From positions 1,240,001-1,304,000 of the forward strand of contig NZ_VFOR01000001.1 in assembly GCF_006716235.1 (NCBI RefSeq): 64,000 nucleotides of DNA. The letters are read 5' to 3'. The position numbers and the translations under genes were made by a program. Origin of the DNA: Propioniferax innocua. GTDB taxonomy: Bacteria > Actinomycetota > Actinomycetes > Propionibacteriales > Propionibacteriaceae. Positions 52,799-61,353 of this stretch are shown here, one piece after another; the stretch's first letter is position 1; each line of letters begins with the position of its first letter. Under the pieces are notes generated by a model. That model did not search any database and was not told the DNA's origin. It saw only the letters and a list, made by a program, of their open reading frames with translations.

Positions 52799-52854
52799 GA
52801 GCTATAGAATAGGCGCGCCACATGAACAGGTGGTGACACACTACCGTGGGCTCC

Positions 52855-53706
52855 GTGAACGAACCCGCTGATCGCACCCCTGCAACAGACACCGAGGACG
52901 GACCCCGGATCAAGGAGCTTCGCGAGCTCGCCATCCACATCGCCACCGGGGCCGCCGAGATGGCCGCTCGAATGCGCCACGAAGGTGTTGCGGTGGCCGC
53001 CACCAAATCGAGCAGTACCGACGTGGTGACCGAGGCCGACCGCGCCACCGAACAGCACATCCGCGAACTCATCTCCCGGGCCCGCCCCGACGACGCCATC
53101 CTCGGCGAGGAAGGCGACTCAGTCTCGGGCACCACCGGCCTCACATGGGTGGTGGACCCCATCGACGGAACGGTCAACTATCTGTACGGGATCGGCTCCT
53201 GGGCAGTCTCGGTAGCCGTGGTGGAAGGTGAGCCCGAACCCACGTCGTGGCGAACCCTCGCCGGTTCGGTGGTCGCTCCCAGACTCTCCGAGGTCTACAG
53301 CGCGGGGGCTGGCGAAGGCGCAACGCTCAACGGTCGCCCGCTGCGGCTCGAACCCCACAGCGGACTCTCCGACTCCCTGGTGGCAACCGGCTTCGGCTAC
53401 GAGTCCGCACGGCGCACGGCACAGGGACGCGTCGTGGCGCAGCTCCTGGGTTCGGTCCGCGATATCCGACGCATGGGCTCGGCCGCGCTGGACCTGTGTG
53501 CGGTGGCCGCGGGCCGCGTCGACGCGTACTACGAACTCGGCACCAAGCCATGGGACCACGCCGCAGGCGCTCTGGTGGCGCGCGAGGCAGGCGCATGGGT
53601 CGGCGGCCTCAAGGACGACGAACGCGAGAGCGAACGCATGCTCGTGGCCGCGAATCCGGGAATCTCCAAGCAACTCCGCGCGGCCCTGCGGGACGCAGGA
53701 GCATGA
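52855..53706 (+). CDS. Inositol monophosphatase family protein
   Basis: A lithium-sensitive-type Mg-dependent phosphatase of 283 residues. The metal-binding motifs are GEEGD (EE), WVVDPIDGTVNY and WDHAAGALVAREAGAWVGG. It would release free inositol (or dephosphorylate a related sugar phosphate). Start GTG 52855 is seven bases after TACCGT (52842-52847), matching the leaderless pattern; GTG 52846 lies inside that hexamer and is less likely. Its stop overlaps the nrtR start (ATGA). Confidence 0.9.
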   Translation: MNEPADRTPATDTEDGPRIKELRELAIHIATGAAEMAARMRHEGVAVAATKSSSTDVVTEADRATEQHIRELISRARPDDAILGEEGDSVSGTTGLTWVVDPIDGTVNYLYGIGSWAVSVAVVEGEPEPTSWRTLAGSVVAPRLSEVYSAGAGEGATLNGRPLRLEPHSGLSDSLVATGFGYESARRTAQGRVVAQLLGSVRDIRRMGSAALDLCAVAAGRVDAYYELGTKPWDHAAGALVAREAGAWVGGLKDDERESERMLVAANPGISKQLRAALRDAGA

Positions 53707-54680
53707 CCGACGCCAGCCCCACCGCATCTGGCGCATCGGCCGCCGAACTCCATGCCGAACTGGTCGCGGTGGTGCTGCGAGCCGATCGGACCGGCGTGCA
53801 GGTCCTGGCCCCCGGCTCCCCGGCACGGCTGCCCTCCGGCCCTCTGCGCGACGACCACGAGTCCCTGCAGGAGGGAGTCCGCGACTTCGCCGTCGAACAG
53901 ACCGGCCATCGGCTGGGCTTTGTGGAGCAGCTCTACACCTTCGCCGACCTCGGCCGCGTCGGCCGCGACGACCACGACGACCACGACGACCGCGACGATC
54001 GACTCATCTCCATCAGCTACCTGGGCCTGACCCGCCACGTCGGCAAAGCCGACAACTGGCGTGCGGTGTACGACCTGCTGCCATGGGAGGACCGGCGGCG
54101 AAGCGATTCGCGCACGACCGTCGACGCTTTGGTGGACGCTCTACGCCCATGGGAGGCAGCCGGCACCGACGACGCCGATGAGCGTCGAACGCGCATGGCG
54201 CACCTGTTCGGCGTCGGCTCTGCGACATGGCGCCCGGAGTTGGCTCTGCAACGGTACGAACTGCTGTGGGAGGCCGGTCTCGTGGGCGAGGCGCGTCGGG
54301 GACGCTCTGACGAGCATGCGCCACACACTGGCACCTCTGTGCCCACCGGCGAAGCCATGACGTGGGATCACCGCCGCATCCTCGCCACCGCGCTGTCCCG
54401 TCTGCGCGCCAAGCTGCAGTATTCCCCCGTCGTCGCGGAGTTGATGCCAAGGGAGTTCACGCTCGGGCAGTTGCAGGAGGTCGTCGAGTCGATCGTCGGC
54501 CAGTCGGTGCACAAGCAGAACTTCCGGCGCGCGGTCCAAAAGGACGAGCTCGTCGAACCGCTCGATCGGATGTCCCACGGAACGGGCGGGCGTCCCGCCC
54601 AACTCCACCGCTTCCGTGACGAGGCCCTGGACGAGCGTCAGCAGGTCGGCACCAAGGTGCCGATCCACCGCTCGCGCTGA
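53703..54680 (+). CDS. nrtR: NrtR-family Nudix-related transcriptional regulator of NAD synthesis
   Basis: NrtR repressors couple a Nudix-like ADP-ribose sensor to a winged-helix DNA-binding domain. The 325-residue protein has an N-terminal Nudix fold (GPLRDDHESLQEGVRDFAVEQTG at 46-68) in which the catalytic REUXEEXG core has become RDFAVEQTG, so hydrolysis is unlikely. A low-complexity Asp/His run lies at 88-100. The C-terminal domain DHRRILATALSRLRAKLQYSPVVAELMPREFTLGQLQEVVESIVGQSVHKQNFRRAV matches the NrtR winged helix. Adjacent to nadA-nadB-nadC, its likely targets. Confidence 0.85.
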   Translation: MTDASPTASGASAAELHAELVAVVLRADRTGVQVLAPGSPARLPSGPLRDDHESLQEGVRDFAVEQTGHRLGFVEQLYTFADLGRVGRDDHDDHDDRDDRLISISYLGLTRHVGKADNWRAVYDLLPWEDRRRSDSRTTVDALVDALRPWEAAGTDDADERRTRMAHLFGVGSATWRPELALQRYELLWEAGLVGEARRGRSDEHAPHTGTSVPTGEAMTWDHRRILATALSRLRAKLQYSPVVAELMPREFTLGQLQEVVESIVGQSVHKQNFRRAVQKDELVEPLDRMSHGTGGRPAQLHRFRDEALDERQQVGTKVPIHRSR

Positions 54681-54726
54681 CCGTTCATCGCCTCGCCTGT
54701 ACACCGGAGACCCCTCGGACTTTGTA

Positions 54727-54800
54727 ATGCTCTATGTGAGCACTATGCTCACTCTCGACAGTTATGCTCAGCATGAGCAATCTTGCTGTGGTGAACAGCA
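54727..54800. promoter_or_regulatory. Cluster of palindromes before nadA, candidate NrtR operators
   Basis: GTGAGCA-CTA-TGCTCAC (54736-54752) and TGCTCA-GCA-TGAGCA (54765-54779) are perfect palindromes, and TGCTGT-N5-ACAGCA (54784-54800) is a third. ATGCTC recurs directly at 54727, 54745 and 54764 (18-19 bp apart). It is the only long non-coding stretch in the nrtR-nad cluster (144 bp). Confidence 0.6.
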
Positions 54801-54824
54801 CGCTCACATCCGAGAGGTACCGCC

Positions 54825-55835
54825 ATGACCCTGTCCAGCACCAGCAGCACGGCACGGCCCGCACGCAACGATGCGACCGAACACCCGGCCTACGCCAAGG
54901 TGCAACACCTCATCCCCACCGTCGAATGGGCCACGTTCGTGGAGGACATCGATGCGATCAACCGCCTCAAGGCCGAGCAGGACGCGGTGATCCTGGCCCA
55001 CAACTACATGACCCCCGAGGTGTTCCATGCCGTCGCCGACATCGGAGGGGACTCCCTTGCCCTGGCCAGGGAAGCGCAGAACGTGGACGCGGGAACGATC
55101 CTGCTGGCTGGCGTCCATTTCATGGCCGAGACCGCCAAACTGCTCAACCCGAGCAAGCGCGTGCTTCTGCCGGACCTGCGCTCGGGCTGTTCTCTGGCGG
55201 AGTCCATCACGCCTGCGGACATCGCCGAACTGCGGCGTCAGCACCCCGGGGCACCGGTGGTGACCTACGTGAACACCTCGGCCGCGGTGAAGGCCGCCAG
55301 CGACATCTGCTGCACCTCGGGCAATGCCGTGGAGATCATCAAATCCCTCGGCGTCCCCGAGGTGATCATGGTTCCCGACCAGTACCTCGCACGGAACATC
55401 GCCGCCCAGACCGATGTGCGCGTCATCACCCACCCGGGAGCGTGCGAGGTGCACGAACGCTTCACCCCCACCGACATCACCCAGATCCGCGATTCACACC
55501 CCGGTGTCACCGTGTTGGCACACCCCGAGTGCCCACCCGAGGTCGTGGCGGCGTCCGACCACTCCGGCTCGACCGCCCAGATGCAGTCATACGTGGAGGA
55601 ACAGCAGCCGCGTCGCGTCGCCCTCATCACGGAGTGCTCCATGAGCGACAACGTGGCGGCCAACAACCCGGACGTCGAGTTCATCCGTCCCTGCAACCTG
55701 TGCCCGCACATGAAACGCAATTCGCTGAAGGCGATCCGCCACGCCCTCGAGACCGGGCGACACGAGATCACCGTCGACGCCGAACTCGCCGCCCCCGCGC
55801 GTCGGGCGATCGAGCGGATGTTGGAGGTGAAGTGA
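54825..55835 (+). CDS. nadA: Quinolinate synthase
   Basis: A [4Fe-4S] enzyme condensing iminoaspartate with dihydroxyacetone phosphate. The 336-residue protein has AHNYMTPEVFHAVADIGGDSLALA, the cluster cysteine in DLRSGCSLAESI, THPGACEVHERF and the C-terminal CNLCPHMKRN. ATG 54825 has GAGAGGT seven bases upstream. First of nadA-nadB-nadC. Confidence 0.96.
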   Translation: MTLSSTSSTARPARNDATEHPAYAKVQHLIPTVEWATFVEDIDAINRLKAEQDAVILAHNYMTPEVFHAVADIGGDSLALAREAQNVDAGTILLAGVHFMAETAKLLNPSKRVLLPDLRSGCSLAESITPADIAELRRQHPGAPVVTYVNTSAAVKAASDICCTSGNAVEIIKSLGVPEVIMVPDQYLARNIAAQTDVRVITHPGACEVHERFTPTDITQIRDSHPGVTVLAHPECPPEVVAASDHSGSTAQMQSYVEEQQPRRVALITECSMSDNVAANNPDVEFIRPCNLCPHMKRNSLKAIRHALETGRHEITVDAELAAPARRAIERMLEVK

Positions 55836-57322
55836 ACGCACCGGTCGTGGTGGTCGGCTCCGGTCTGGCCGGCCTGGTCGCCGCCCGGTCCATCACCGGC
55901 CCCTGCCTGCTCGTGACGCCGGGGCGTCTGACGCAGGGGGCGGCGTCGATGTTGGCGCAGGGCGGCATCGCAGCCGCAGTGGGACCCGATGACAGCGTCG
56001 AGCTCCACGCCCATGACACATGGATCGCCGGGGACCGCGCCGGGGATCCGGAGATGATCGCTCGCGTCACCGGCGCCGGCCCCGGCACCATGGAGGAGCT
56101 GCGTTCCGTGGGCGTCGCCTTCGACACCACTCCCACCGGAGAACTCGATCTCCACCTCGAGGCCGGTCACAGCCGTCGCCGCATCGCCCATGTGCGCGAC
56201 ACCAGTGGTGCGGCGATCACCTCGGCGGTCGCGCGGGCCGTGGCAAAGGGGCCGGTCGAGGTCCTCGAACACACTCAGGTGGTGGATCTGCTCGTGGAGT
56301 CGGCCGGGCACGATGACACGGCAGATGGCAACACCACAGGGCGTGTCACAGGCGTACTGATCGAGGACGCCTCCGGCCGACGTGCCATCGACGCCGCCGC
56401 CGTGGTCCTGGCCACCGGCGGACATGGCGGTCTGTGGCATCATGCCACCAGCTCCCCGCACGCGGTCGGCGCAGGTGTCGCCATGGCGGCGAGGGCGGGC
56501 GTCCGCACCGATGATCTTCATCTGATGCAGTTCCACCCGACGGCCCTGGACGCCGGTGGAACCGGGCCGATGCCCCTGCTGACCGAAGCCCTGCGCGGAG
56601 CCGGAGCGGTACTGCTCGCGGACGGGCGACGATTCGTCGACGAACTGCGGCCCCGCGATCAGGTGGCCGCGGCGGTGTGGGAACAGCTGCAGGCCGGACG
56701 TCGCGTGCATCTCGACGCCCGTGGCGTCGAAAGGGTCGTCGAACATTTTCCGCAGGTCAACGATCTGTGCCGACAGGTCGGCCTGGAACCCTCGCGCGAT
56801 CTGCTCCCCACCCGTCCCGCAGCCCACTACGCCATGGGAGGCATCACCGTGGACCGACGTGAACGCACGAGTCTTCCGGGACTGTGGGCCGTAGGTGAGG
56901 TCGCTCGAACAGGTCTGCATGGGGCGAATCGCCTCGCGTCGAACTCACTGCTCGAAGCCTTCGTGACCGGCCGTGACGCAGCATCCGACATCGCCTGCTG
57001 GATCCGTGATGAACGTGCGCGCAGCGGGCAGGGATGGAGCGAGGTTCCATCGGCCGATCCGGCCACCGTGGTGGCCCGAGGACCGGGTTCGATCATGGAT
57101 CTCACCGAGGTCCAGGAGACGCTGGAGGCCGGTTGCGGGGTGCTGCGTGACGCATCCGGGATCCGCGCCACGATCGAACGACTCGCCCCCATGGTGGCGT
57201 CCGATGATGCCGCTTACGTCGCATGGCTCGTGGCCCATGCCGCACTCGATCACCGGAACAGTCGCGGCGCGCACCGGCGCGTCGACGATCCATCACTCGC
57301 AACGAAGGGAGCAACGGCATGA
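55832..57322 (+). CDS. nadB: L-aspartate oxidase
   Basis: An FAD enzyme making iminoaspartate from aspartate. The 496-residue protein has FAD-binding VVVVGSGLAGLVAA at the N-terminus, GAASMLAQGGIAAAVGPDDS, HLEAGHSRRRIAHVRDTSG, LMQFHPTALD, and the late GLWAVGEVARTGLHGANRLASNSLLEA. GTG 55832 overlaps the nadA stop (GTGA) and follows TGGAGGTGAA. Confidence 0.95.
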   Translation: MNAPVVVVGSGLAGLVAARSITGPCLLVTPGRLTQGAASMLAQGGIAAAVGPDDSVELHAHDTWIAGDRAGDPEMIARVTGAGPGTMEELRSVGVAFDTTPTGELDLHLEAGHSRRRIAHVRDTSGAAITSAVARAVAKGPVEVLEHTQVVDLLVESAGHDDTADGNTTGRVTGVLIEDASGRRAIDAAAVVLATGGHGGLWHHATSSPHAVGAGVAMAARAGVRTDDLHLMQFHPTALDAGGTGPMPLLTEALRGAGAVLLADGRRFVDELRPRDQVAAAVWEQLQAGRRVHLDARGVERVVEHFPQVNDLCRQVGLEPSRDLLPTRPAAHYAMGGITVDRRERTSLPGLWAVGEVARTGLHGANRLASNSLLEAFVTGRDAASDIACWIRDERARSGQGWSEVPSADPATVVARGPGSIMDLTEVQETLEAGCGVLRDASGIRATIERLAPMVASDDAAYVAWLVAHAALDHRNSRGAHRRVDDPSLATKGATA

Positions 57323-58191
57323 TCGCAATGGCTTTGGACGAACTGGTGCAACGGGTCCTGATCGAGGATCTGGGCGATGTCGGTGACCTCACATCGATGA
57401 CGACCCTCGATGAGGACGAGTCGGGAACTGCACGGATCGTGGCCCGCGAAGATGCGGTGATCTCGGGCACCTCGGTGGTTGAGGCGACATGTCGAGCCGT
57501 CGATGTGAGGCTTCAGGTCGCCTGGATGCGGACCGACGGTGATCGCGTCGAACCCGGTGATGTCGTCGGCGAGATCTCCGGATCGGCCCGCTCCATCGTC
57601 ACCGCCGAACGGACGGCCCTGAACTTCCTCGGACGTCTCTCGGCCGTGGCGTCGAACACTGCCCGCATGGTCGATCTGGTGGACGGCACGGGCGTCCGGA
57701 TCGTCGACACACGCAAGACCACCCCTGGTCTTCGCGCGCTGGAGAAGGCCGCGGTCCGCCACGGGGGTGGCGTCAACCATCGCATGGGGTTGCACGACGC
57801 CATCCTCGTGAAGGACAACCACATCGCTCTGGCCGGTGGGATCGCTGCGGTGCATGCCCGACTCGCCGCCCGGTGTGGCCACATGGTGCGCGTGGAGGTG
57901 GAGGTCGATTCCCATGACCAGCTCGGCGAACTACTGGCTCTCGACGCCACGCGTATCGCGGCCGGGGCTGCACCGGTGGTGCACGGGGTGTTGCTCGACA
58001 ACATGTCCCCCGAACAGGTGGCCGAGGGAGTGGCGATGGTGCGCGCGCACCCTGCGCCGGTGGTGGTGGAGGTCTCCGGTGGCGTCAACCACGACACCGT
58101 GCGCGGGCTCGCAGAAGCGGGACCGGACGTGATCTCGATCGGCGCACTCACCCACTCCGCCGGATGCATCGACTTCGGTCTGGATCTCTGA
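57319..58191 (+). CDS. nadC: Nicotinate-nucleotide pyrophosphorylase (carboxylating)
   Basis: Quinolinate phosphoribosyltransferase, giving nicotinate mononucleotide. The 290-residue protein has EDLGDVGDLTS, ERTALNFLGRLSAVASNTAR, VDTRKTTPGLRALEKAAVRHGGGVNHRMGLHDAILVKDNH and the C-terminal SGGVNHDTVRGLAEAGPDVISIGALTHS. ATG 57319 overlaps the nadB stop (ATGA). AAGGGAG lies eight bases upstream. Confidence 0.96.
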   Translation: MIAMALDELVQRVLIEDLGDVGDLTSMTTLDEDESGTARIVAREDAVISGTSVVEATCRAVDVRLQVAWMRTDGDRVEPGDVVGEISGSARSIVTAERTALNFLGRLSAVASNTARMVDLVDGTGVRIVDTRKTTPGLRALEKAAVRHGGGVNHRMGLHDAILVKDNHIALAGGIAAVHARLAARCGHMVRVEVEVDSHDQLGELLALDATRIAAGAAPVVHGVLLDNMSPEQVAEGVAMVRAHPAPVVVEVSGGVNHDTVRGLAEAGPDVISIGALTHSAGCIDFGLDL

Positions 58192-58204
58192 CCTCCTGAG
58201 CATG

Positions 58205-58327
58205 CTCCACCTCTACGTTGCGCCGGGCAGACACGGCACAACGTAGAGACAGCACCAGACCAGGCCAGACGAAGACCCTCCACTCCTGCGTTGTGCCGCG
58301 CAGACGCGGCTCAACGTAGAGGTGGAG
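58205..58327. repeat. Pair of palindromic repeats bounded by a 16-bp inverted repeat
   Basis: CTCCACCTCTACGTTG (58205-58220) is inverted exactly at 58312-58327. Inside are two smaller palindromes: CTCTACGTTGCGCCG/CGGCACAACGTAGAG (58211-58225/58234-58248) and 58283-58300/58305-58321. The units are related to the 83-bp repeat at 49617-49983, so this is a dispersed family. Confidence 0.85.
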
Positions 58328-58366
58328 CCGACCCGATCGGGCTTCAGCGCAGGAGCGGAGACGCGT

Positions 58367-58394
58367 GGAGGCCCGACCGTGCGGTCGGGCCTCC
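58367..58394. terminator. Hairpin between nadC and phoX
   Basis: GGAGGCCCGACCG and CGGTCGGGCCTCC form a 13-bp stem with almost no spacer (loop of 2-4 bases). It can terminate the minus-strand phosphatase transcript and the nad operon. Confidence 0.75.
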
Positions 58395-58450
58395 AGCAGC
58401 TCACGGAACAGATCCCGGTAGCAGAGCCGCTCCCGGGAGCCGATCGAGGA

Positions 58451-60817
58451 TCAGGCCTCGTCGTTGCCCTCGGTCTCGTCGGCGTCAACCGGCTGGCCGG
58501 CACGGGCGTTGCGCATCAGCAGACGCGCGCCCAGGCCGAGCGCACCGGCGCCAGCGGCACCCGCACCGAACAGACCGGCGGTCGCACCCGTGGACGGGAG
58601 CTTGCCACCGGGCTTGTCTCCGCCATCGACCGGTGCCGGAGCACCATCGGCCGGTGCTGACGACGGGGCCTCCGCAGGCGCCGAGGATGCCGGGCTCGAA
58701 GGCTCCGAGCTGGGCTCCTGCGACGGCGTCGCCGTCGGCTCGGCCGATGGGGTCGCGGTGGGCTCCTGCGACGGCGTCGGGGTGGGCTCAGCAGCGGTGC
58801 GCCAGACCGTCACGATCGACGGACGCGGGTAGTCACCGTCGGGCCAGGTGGAGACATGCGTGTCGAAGTCGGCCTCATCATCCTCACCGGGGTGCTGCAC
58901 CGCGACGTTGACACGCTCCGGGGTCACCCACGGGCCGCAGGTCTCGGCTGCGATCGGCACCGAGAGGAACTGCATGACCCTGCCACGCTCCTCACCCTCG
59001 AGCGGAACCGCGTACAGACCGTCATGGGCGTCGAGCTTGTTTCCGTCGGTGGAGATCCACAGGTTTCCGTACTCGTCGAAGGTGAGGTTGTCGGGGCACG
59101 AGATCGGCGAAACCTGCGACTTGTCGAAACCGCCGTAGTAGCTGCCCGGATCGTTCGGGTCACCGGCCAGCAGCAGGATCTCCCAGGTGAAGGTCTCGGC
59201 GGTTGCGTCGTCCCCGTCCTCGATGAGCTCGATGACGTGGCCGTGCTTGTTGGTGCTCGCGTCATCCTCGGTCACGAAGCCACGCGGGTTGGCCTCGTCG
59301 GCGTCGGCGGCGGTGCGCTTGGTGTTGTTGGTCATGGCCATGAACACATGCCCGGTCATCGGGCTGGGCTCGATGTCCTCGGGACGGTCCATCTTGGTGG
59401 CGCCCATCTTGTCGGCTGCCTGACGCGTGTGGATGAGCACCTCGGCTGCCGTCATGTCGGGGACGAACGACTCGTCACCGTGCACGAGCTTGATCCACTC
59501 ACCGGTGCCACCGAACTTGCCGTCGGACGGCACCGCACCGGTGCCGTCGATCTCAGCCTCGGGCGAATCGCCGGTGAAGCGTGCGACGTAGAGCGTGCCG
59601 TGGTCGAGGAGGTCGGCATTGGGGTTGCCACCGTCCTTGGCGTTGGCCTGCTCCATCGGGGCGTCGGAGACGAACTTGTAGACGTAATCGAAACGCTCGT
59701 CATCGCCCATGTAGACCGCGACACGGCCATCGGGGCCGACGTTCATGTTGCCGGCCTCATGCTTGAAACGGCCCATGGCGGTGCGCTTCTTGGGCGTCGA
59801 GGTGGGATCCCAGGGGTTGACCTCCACCATCCAGCCGAAGCGGTTGGCCTCATTGGGCTCCTTCGACAGGTCGAAGCGATCATCGAAGTTCTCCCAGCGA
59901 CGATCGGTCTCGCCCTCGGGCAGCCCGTAACGTGCGTAGGCCTCCACGGCGGCCGGATCATCGATCGCAGCGGCGTTCGCGAAGTACTGGTTGAAGTTCT
60001 CCTCCGAGGTCAGCCACGTGCCCCACAGCGTCAGGCCGCCGGCGCAGTTGTTGAGCGTTCCCTTGACCTTGGTGCCGGTCGGGTCGGCCGAGGTCTTGAG
60101 CAGATCATGTCCAGCGGCCGGACCGGTCATCTCGAAGTCGCTGGTGGCGGTGAAGCGACGATTCAGTTCGTGATCCACGATCGGCGTCAGCTCACCGGTG
60201 CCAACCGTCTTCTTGACCGCGACCACCGAAAGACCATGGGCGGCCCACTCGACCTCGACCTGCTCCCGCGTCGGATTTCCGGGCTCGTAACCGGGGAACA
60301 TGATGTTGGGATTGGTGTACTCGTGGTTCACCATCATGATCTCAGTCTCGGCATCGACGTCGAAGAAGCCGAGGAAGTCGCAGTTGTAGCCGAACTGCCC
60401 CTCTTGGGCGGCAGCGGTCTGGTTGGCCGGGTCGAAGTCCGGGGCGCTCGAGAAGAGCTTGTCGCCCCAGCGCATCACGACGTCCTGTTCGAACCCCTCG
60501 GGAATGACCACCGCGTCCTCGGTGGAAGGCGCGATGGGCGTCCAGTCAAGGCCGGTGGCCGGGCTGAGCGCATGAGCAGGAGCACCACCGCGGATGGCCT
60601 GGAAGCTCAGCCCCGTCGCTGCGGTTGCTCCCACGACCGCACCGACCTTGAGCACCGTACGACGGGAGATGATCGACTCGACGACGTCTCCGAAGTAGGT
60701 GTTGGACGTGGTGTTCGGGACTTCATGGAAGCAGGCATTGCCACAGCGGTACTGGCAGGTGGCGCTGGATCGGTTGCCGTGGATCGGCGCGAACAGCTTG
60801 AGCAGACGACGAGACAT
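58451..60817 (-). CDS. phoX: Tat-exported PhoX-like alkaline phosphatase with LPXTG-type tail
   Basis: A 788-residue PhoX (DUF839) family protein; PhoX enzymes are Ca/Fe-dependent extracytoplasmic phosphatases induced by phosphate limitation. The N-terminus has the actinobacterial start MSRRLLKLFAPIHGNRSSATC with a Cys cluster, then a Tat signal (SRRTVLKVGAVVGATAATG, RR at 52-53). The body includes MMVNHEYTNPN, GRFKHEAGNMNVGPDGRVAVYMGDDERFDYVYKF and CPDNLTFDEYGNLWISTDGNK. A Pro/Ser/Thr/Glu repeat linker precedes LPSTG (740-744), an Ala/Gly hydrophobic stretch, RLLMRNAR and a 15-residue acidic end. ATG 60817 has GGGAG eight bases upstream. Confidence 0.88.
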   Translation of the reverse strand: MSRRLLKLFAPIHGNRSSATCQYRCGNACFHEVPNTTSNTYFGDVVESIISRRTVLKVGAVVGATAATGLSFQAIRGGAPAHALSPATGLDWTPIAPSTEDAVVIPEGFEQDVVMRWGDKLFSSAPDFDPANQTAAAQEGQFGYNCDFLGFFDVDAETEIMMVNHEYTNPNIMFPGYEPGNPTREQVEVEWAAHGLSVVAVKKTVGTGELTPIVDHELNRRFTATSDFEMTGPAAGHDLLKTSADPTGTKVKGTLNNCAGGLTLWGTWLTSEENFNQYFANAAAIDDPAAVEAYARYGLPEGETDRRWENFDDRFDLSKEPNEANRFGWMVEVNPWDPTSTPKKRTAMGRFKHEAGNMNVGPDGRVAVYMGDDERFDYVYKFVSDAPMEQANAKDGGNPNADLLDHGTLYVARFTGDSPEAEIDGTGAVPSDGKFGGTGEWIKLVHGDESFVPDMTAAEVLIHTRQAADKMGATKMDRPEDIEPSPMTGHVFMAMTNNTKRTAADADEANPRGFVTEDDASTNKHGHVIELIEDGDDATAETFTWEILLLAGDPNDPGSYYGGFDKSQVSPISCPDNLTFDEYGNLWISTDGNKLDAHDGLYAVPLEGEERGRVMQFLSVPIAAETCGPWVTPERVNVAVQHPGEDDEADFDTHVSTWPDGDYPRPSIVTVWRTAAEPTPTPSQEPTATPSAEPTATPSQEPSSEPSSPASSAPAEAPSSAPADGAPAPVDGGDKPGGKLPSTGATAGLFGAGAAGAGALGLGARLLMRNARAGQPVDADETEGNDEA

Positions 60818-60945
60818 GGCTTTGACTCCCGGTGGTTCGTGCATGAGAACGGGCCCAGCACATACCGCACAGGCAAAGCCCCGGAAGCATCCGGTTACCG
60901 GAGGGTGAACGATCGGCAACCATCTCCGCTCTGCACATTACGTGG

Positions 60946-61302
60946 TCAGCGTCGACCGTGGAGACGGTCCAGGGCCCGCCGATCCTTCTTGGTCGGACGC
61001 CCCGCGCCGGGGTCTCGACGCGCCACGGGGTGGGAGAGATACGCGGGCCGAGGTGGCGAGTGATCCACGTAGGCGGCCTGCGCGAGCGGGGCACCCACAC
61101 GTTTGGTCAGCAACTGCACAACCTCGAACTCCCGCGTCCAACCTGGCTGACGAACCTCGACCCGGTCCCCCACCCGTACCTGTTGACCAGGCTTGACCGG
61201 ACCACCATTGCATCGCACATGCCCGCCCTTGCAGGCCTTCGTTGCGATCGAGCGGGTCTTGTAGATCCGCACCGACCACAACCACACGTCCAAACGCGCC
61301 AT
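60946..61302 (-). CDS. S4-domain RNA-binding protein (Hsp15/RqcP-like)
   Basis: A 118-residue protein with an S4 fold: MARLDVWLWSVRIYKTRSIATKACKGGHVRCNG, then VKPGQQVRVGDRVEVR. Proteins of this type bind stalled 50S-peptidyl-tRNA complexes or act in translation quality control. The C-terminus is basic (GAGRPTKKDRRALDRLHGRR). ATG 61302 lies six bases after TAGACT (61314-61309), so probably leaderless. Confidence 0.9.
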   Translation of the reverse strand: MARLDVWLWSVRIYKTRSIATKACKGGHVRCNGGPVKPGQQVRVGDRVEVRQPGWTREFEVVQLLTKRVGAPLAQAAYVDHSPPRPAYLSHPVARRDPGAGRPTKKDRRALDRLHGRR

Positions 61303-61353
61303 CAGACCAGTCTACGCGCGGCTCATCGACGAGCCCATGTCACCGAGCCGGCC

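Noticed and set aside
58856-61063. 735-codon plus-strand frame opposite phoX
   Set aside because: No domain, runs antisense through two real genes (phoX and the S4 protein).
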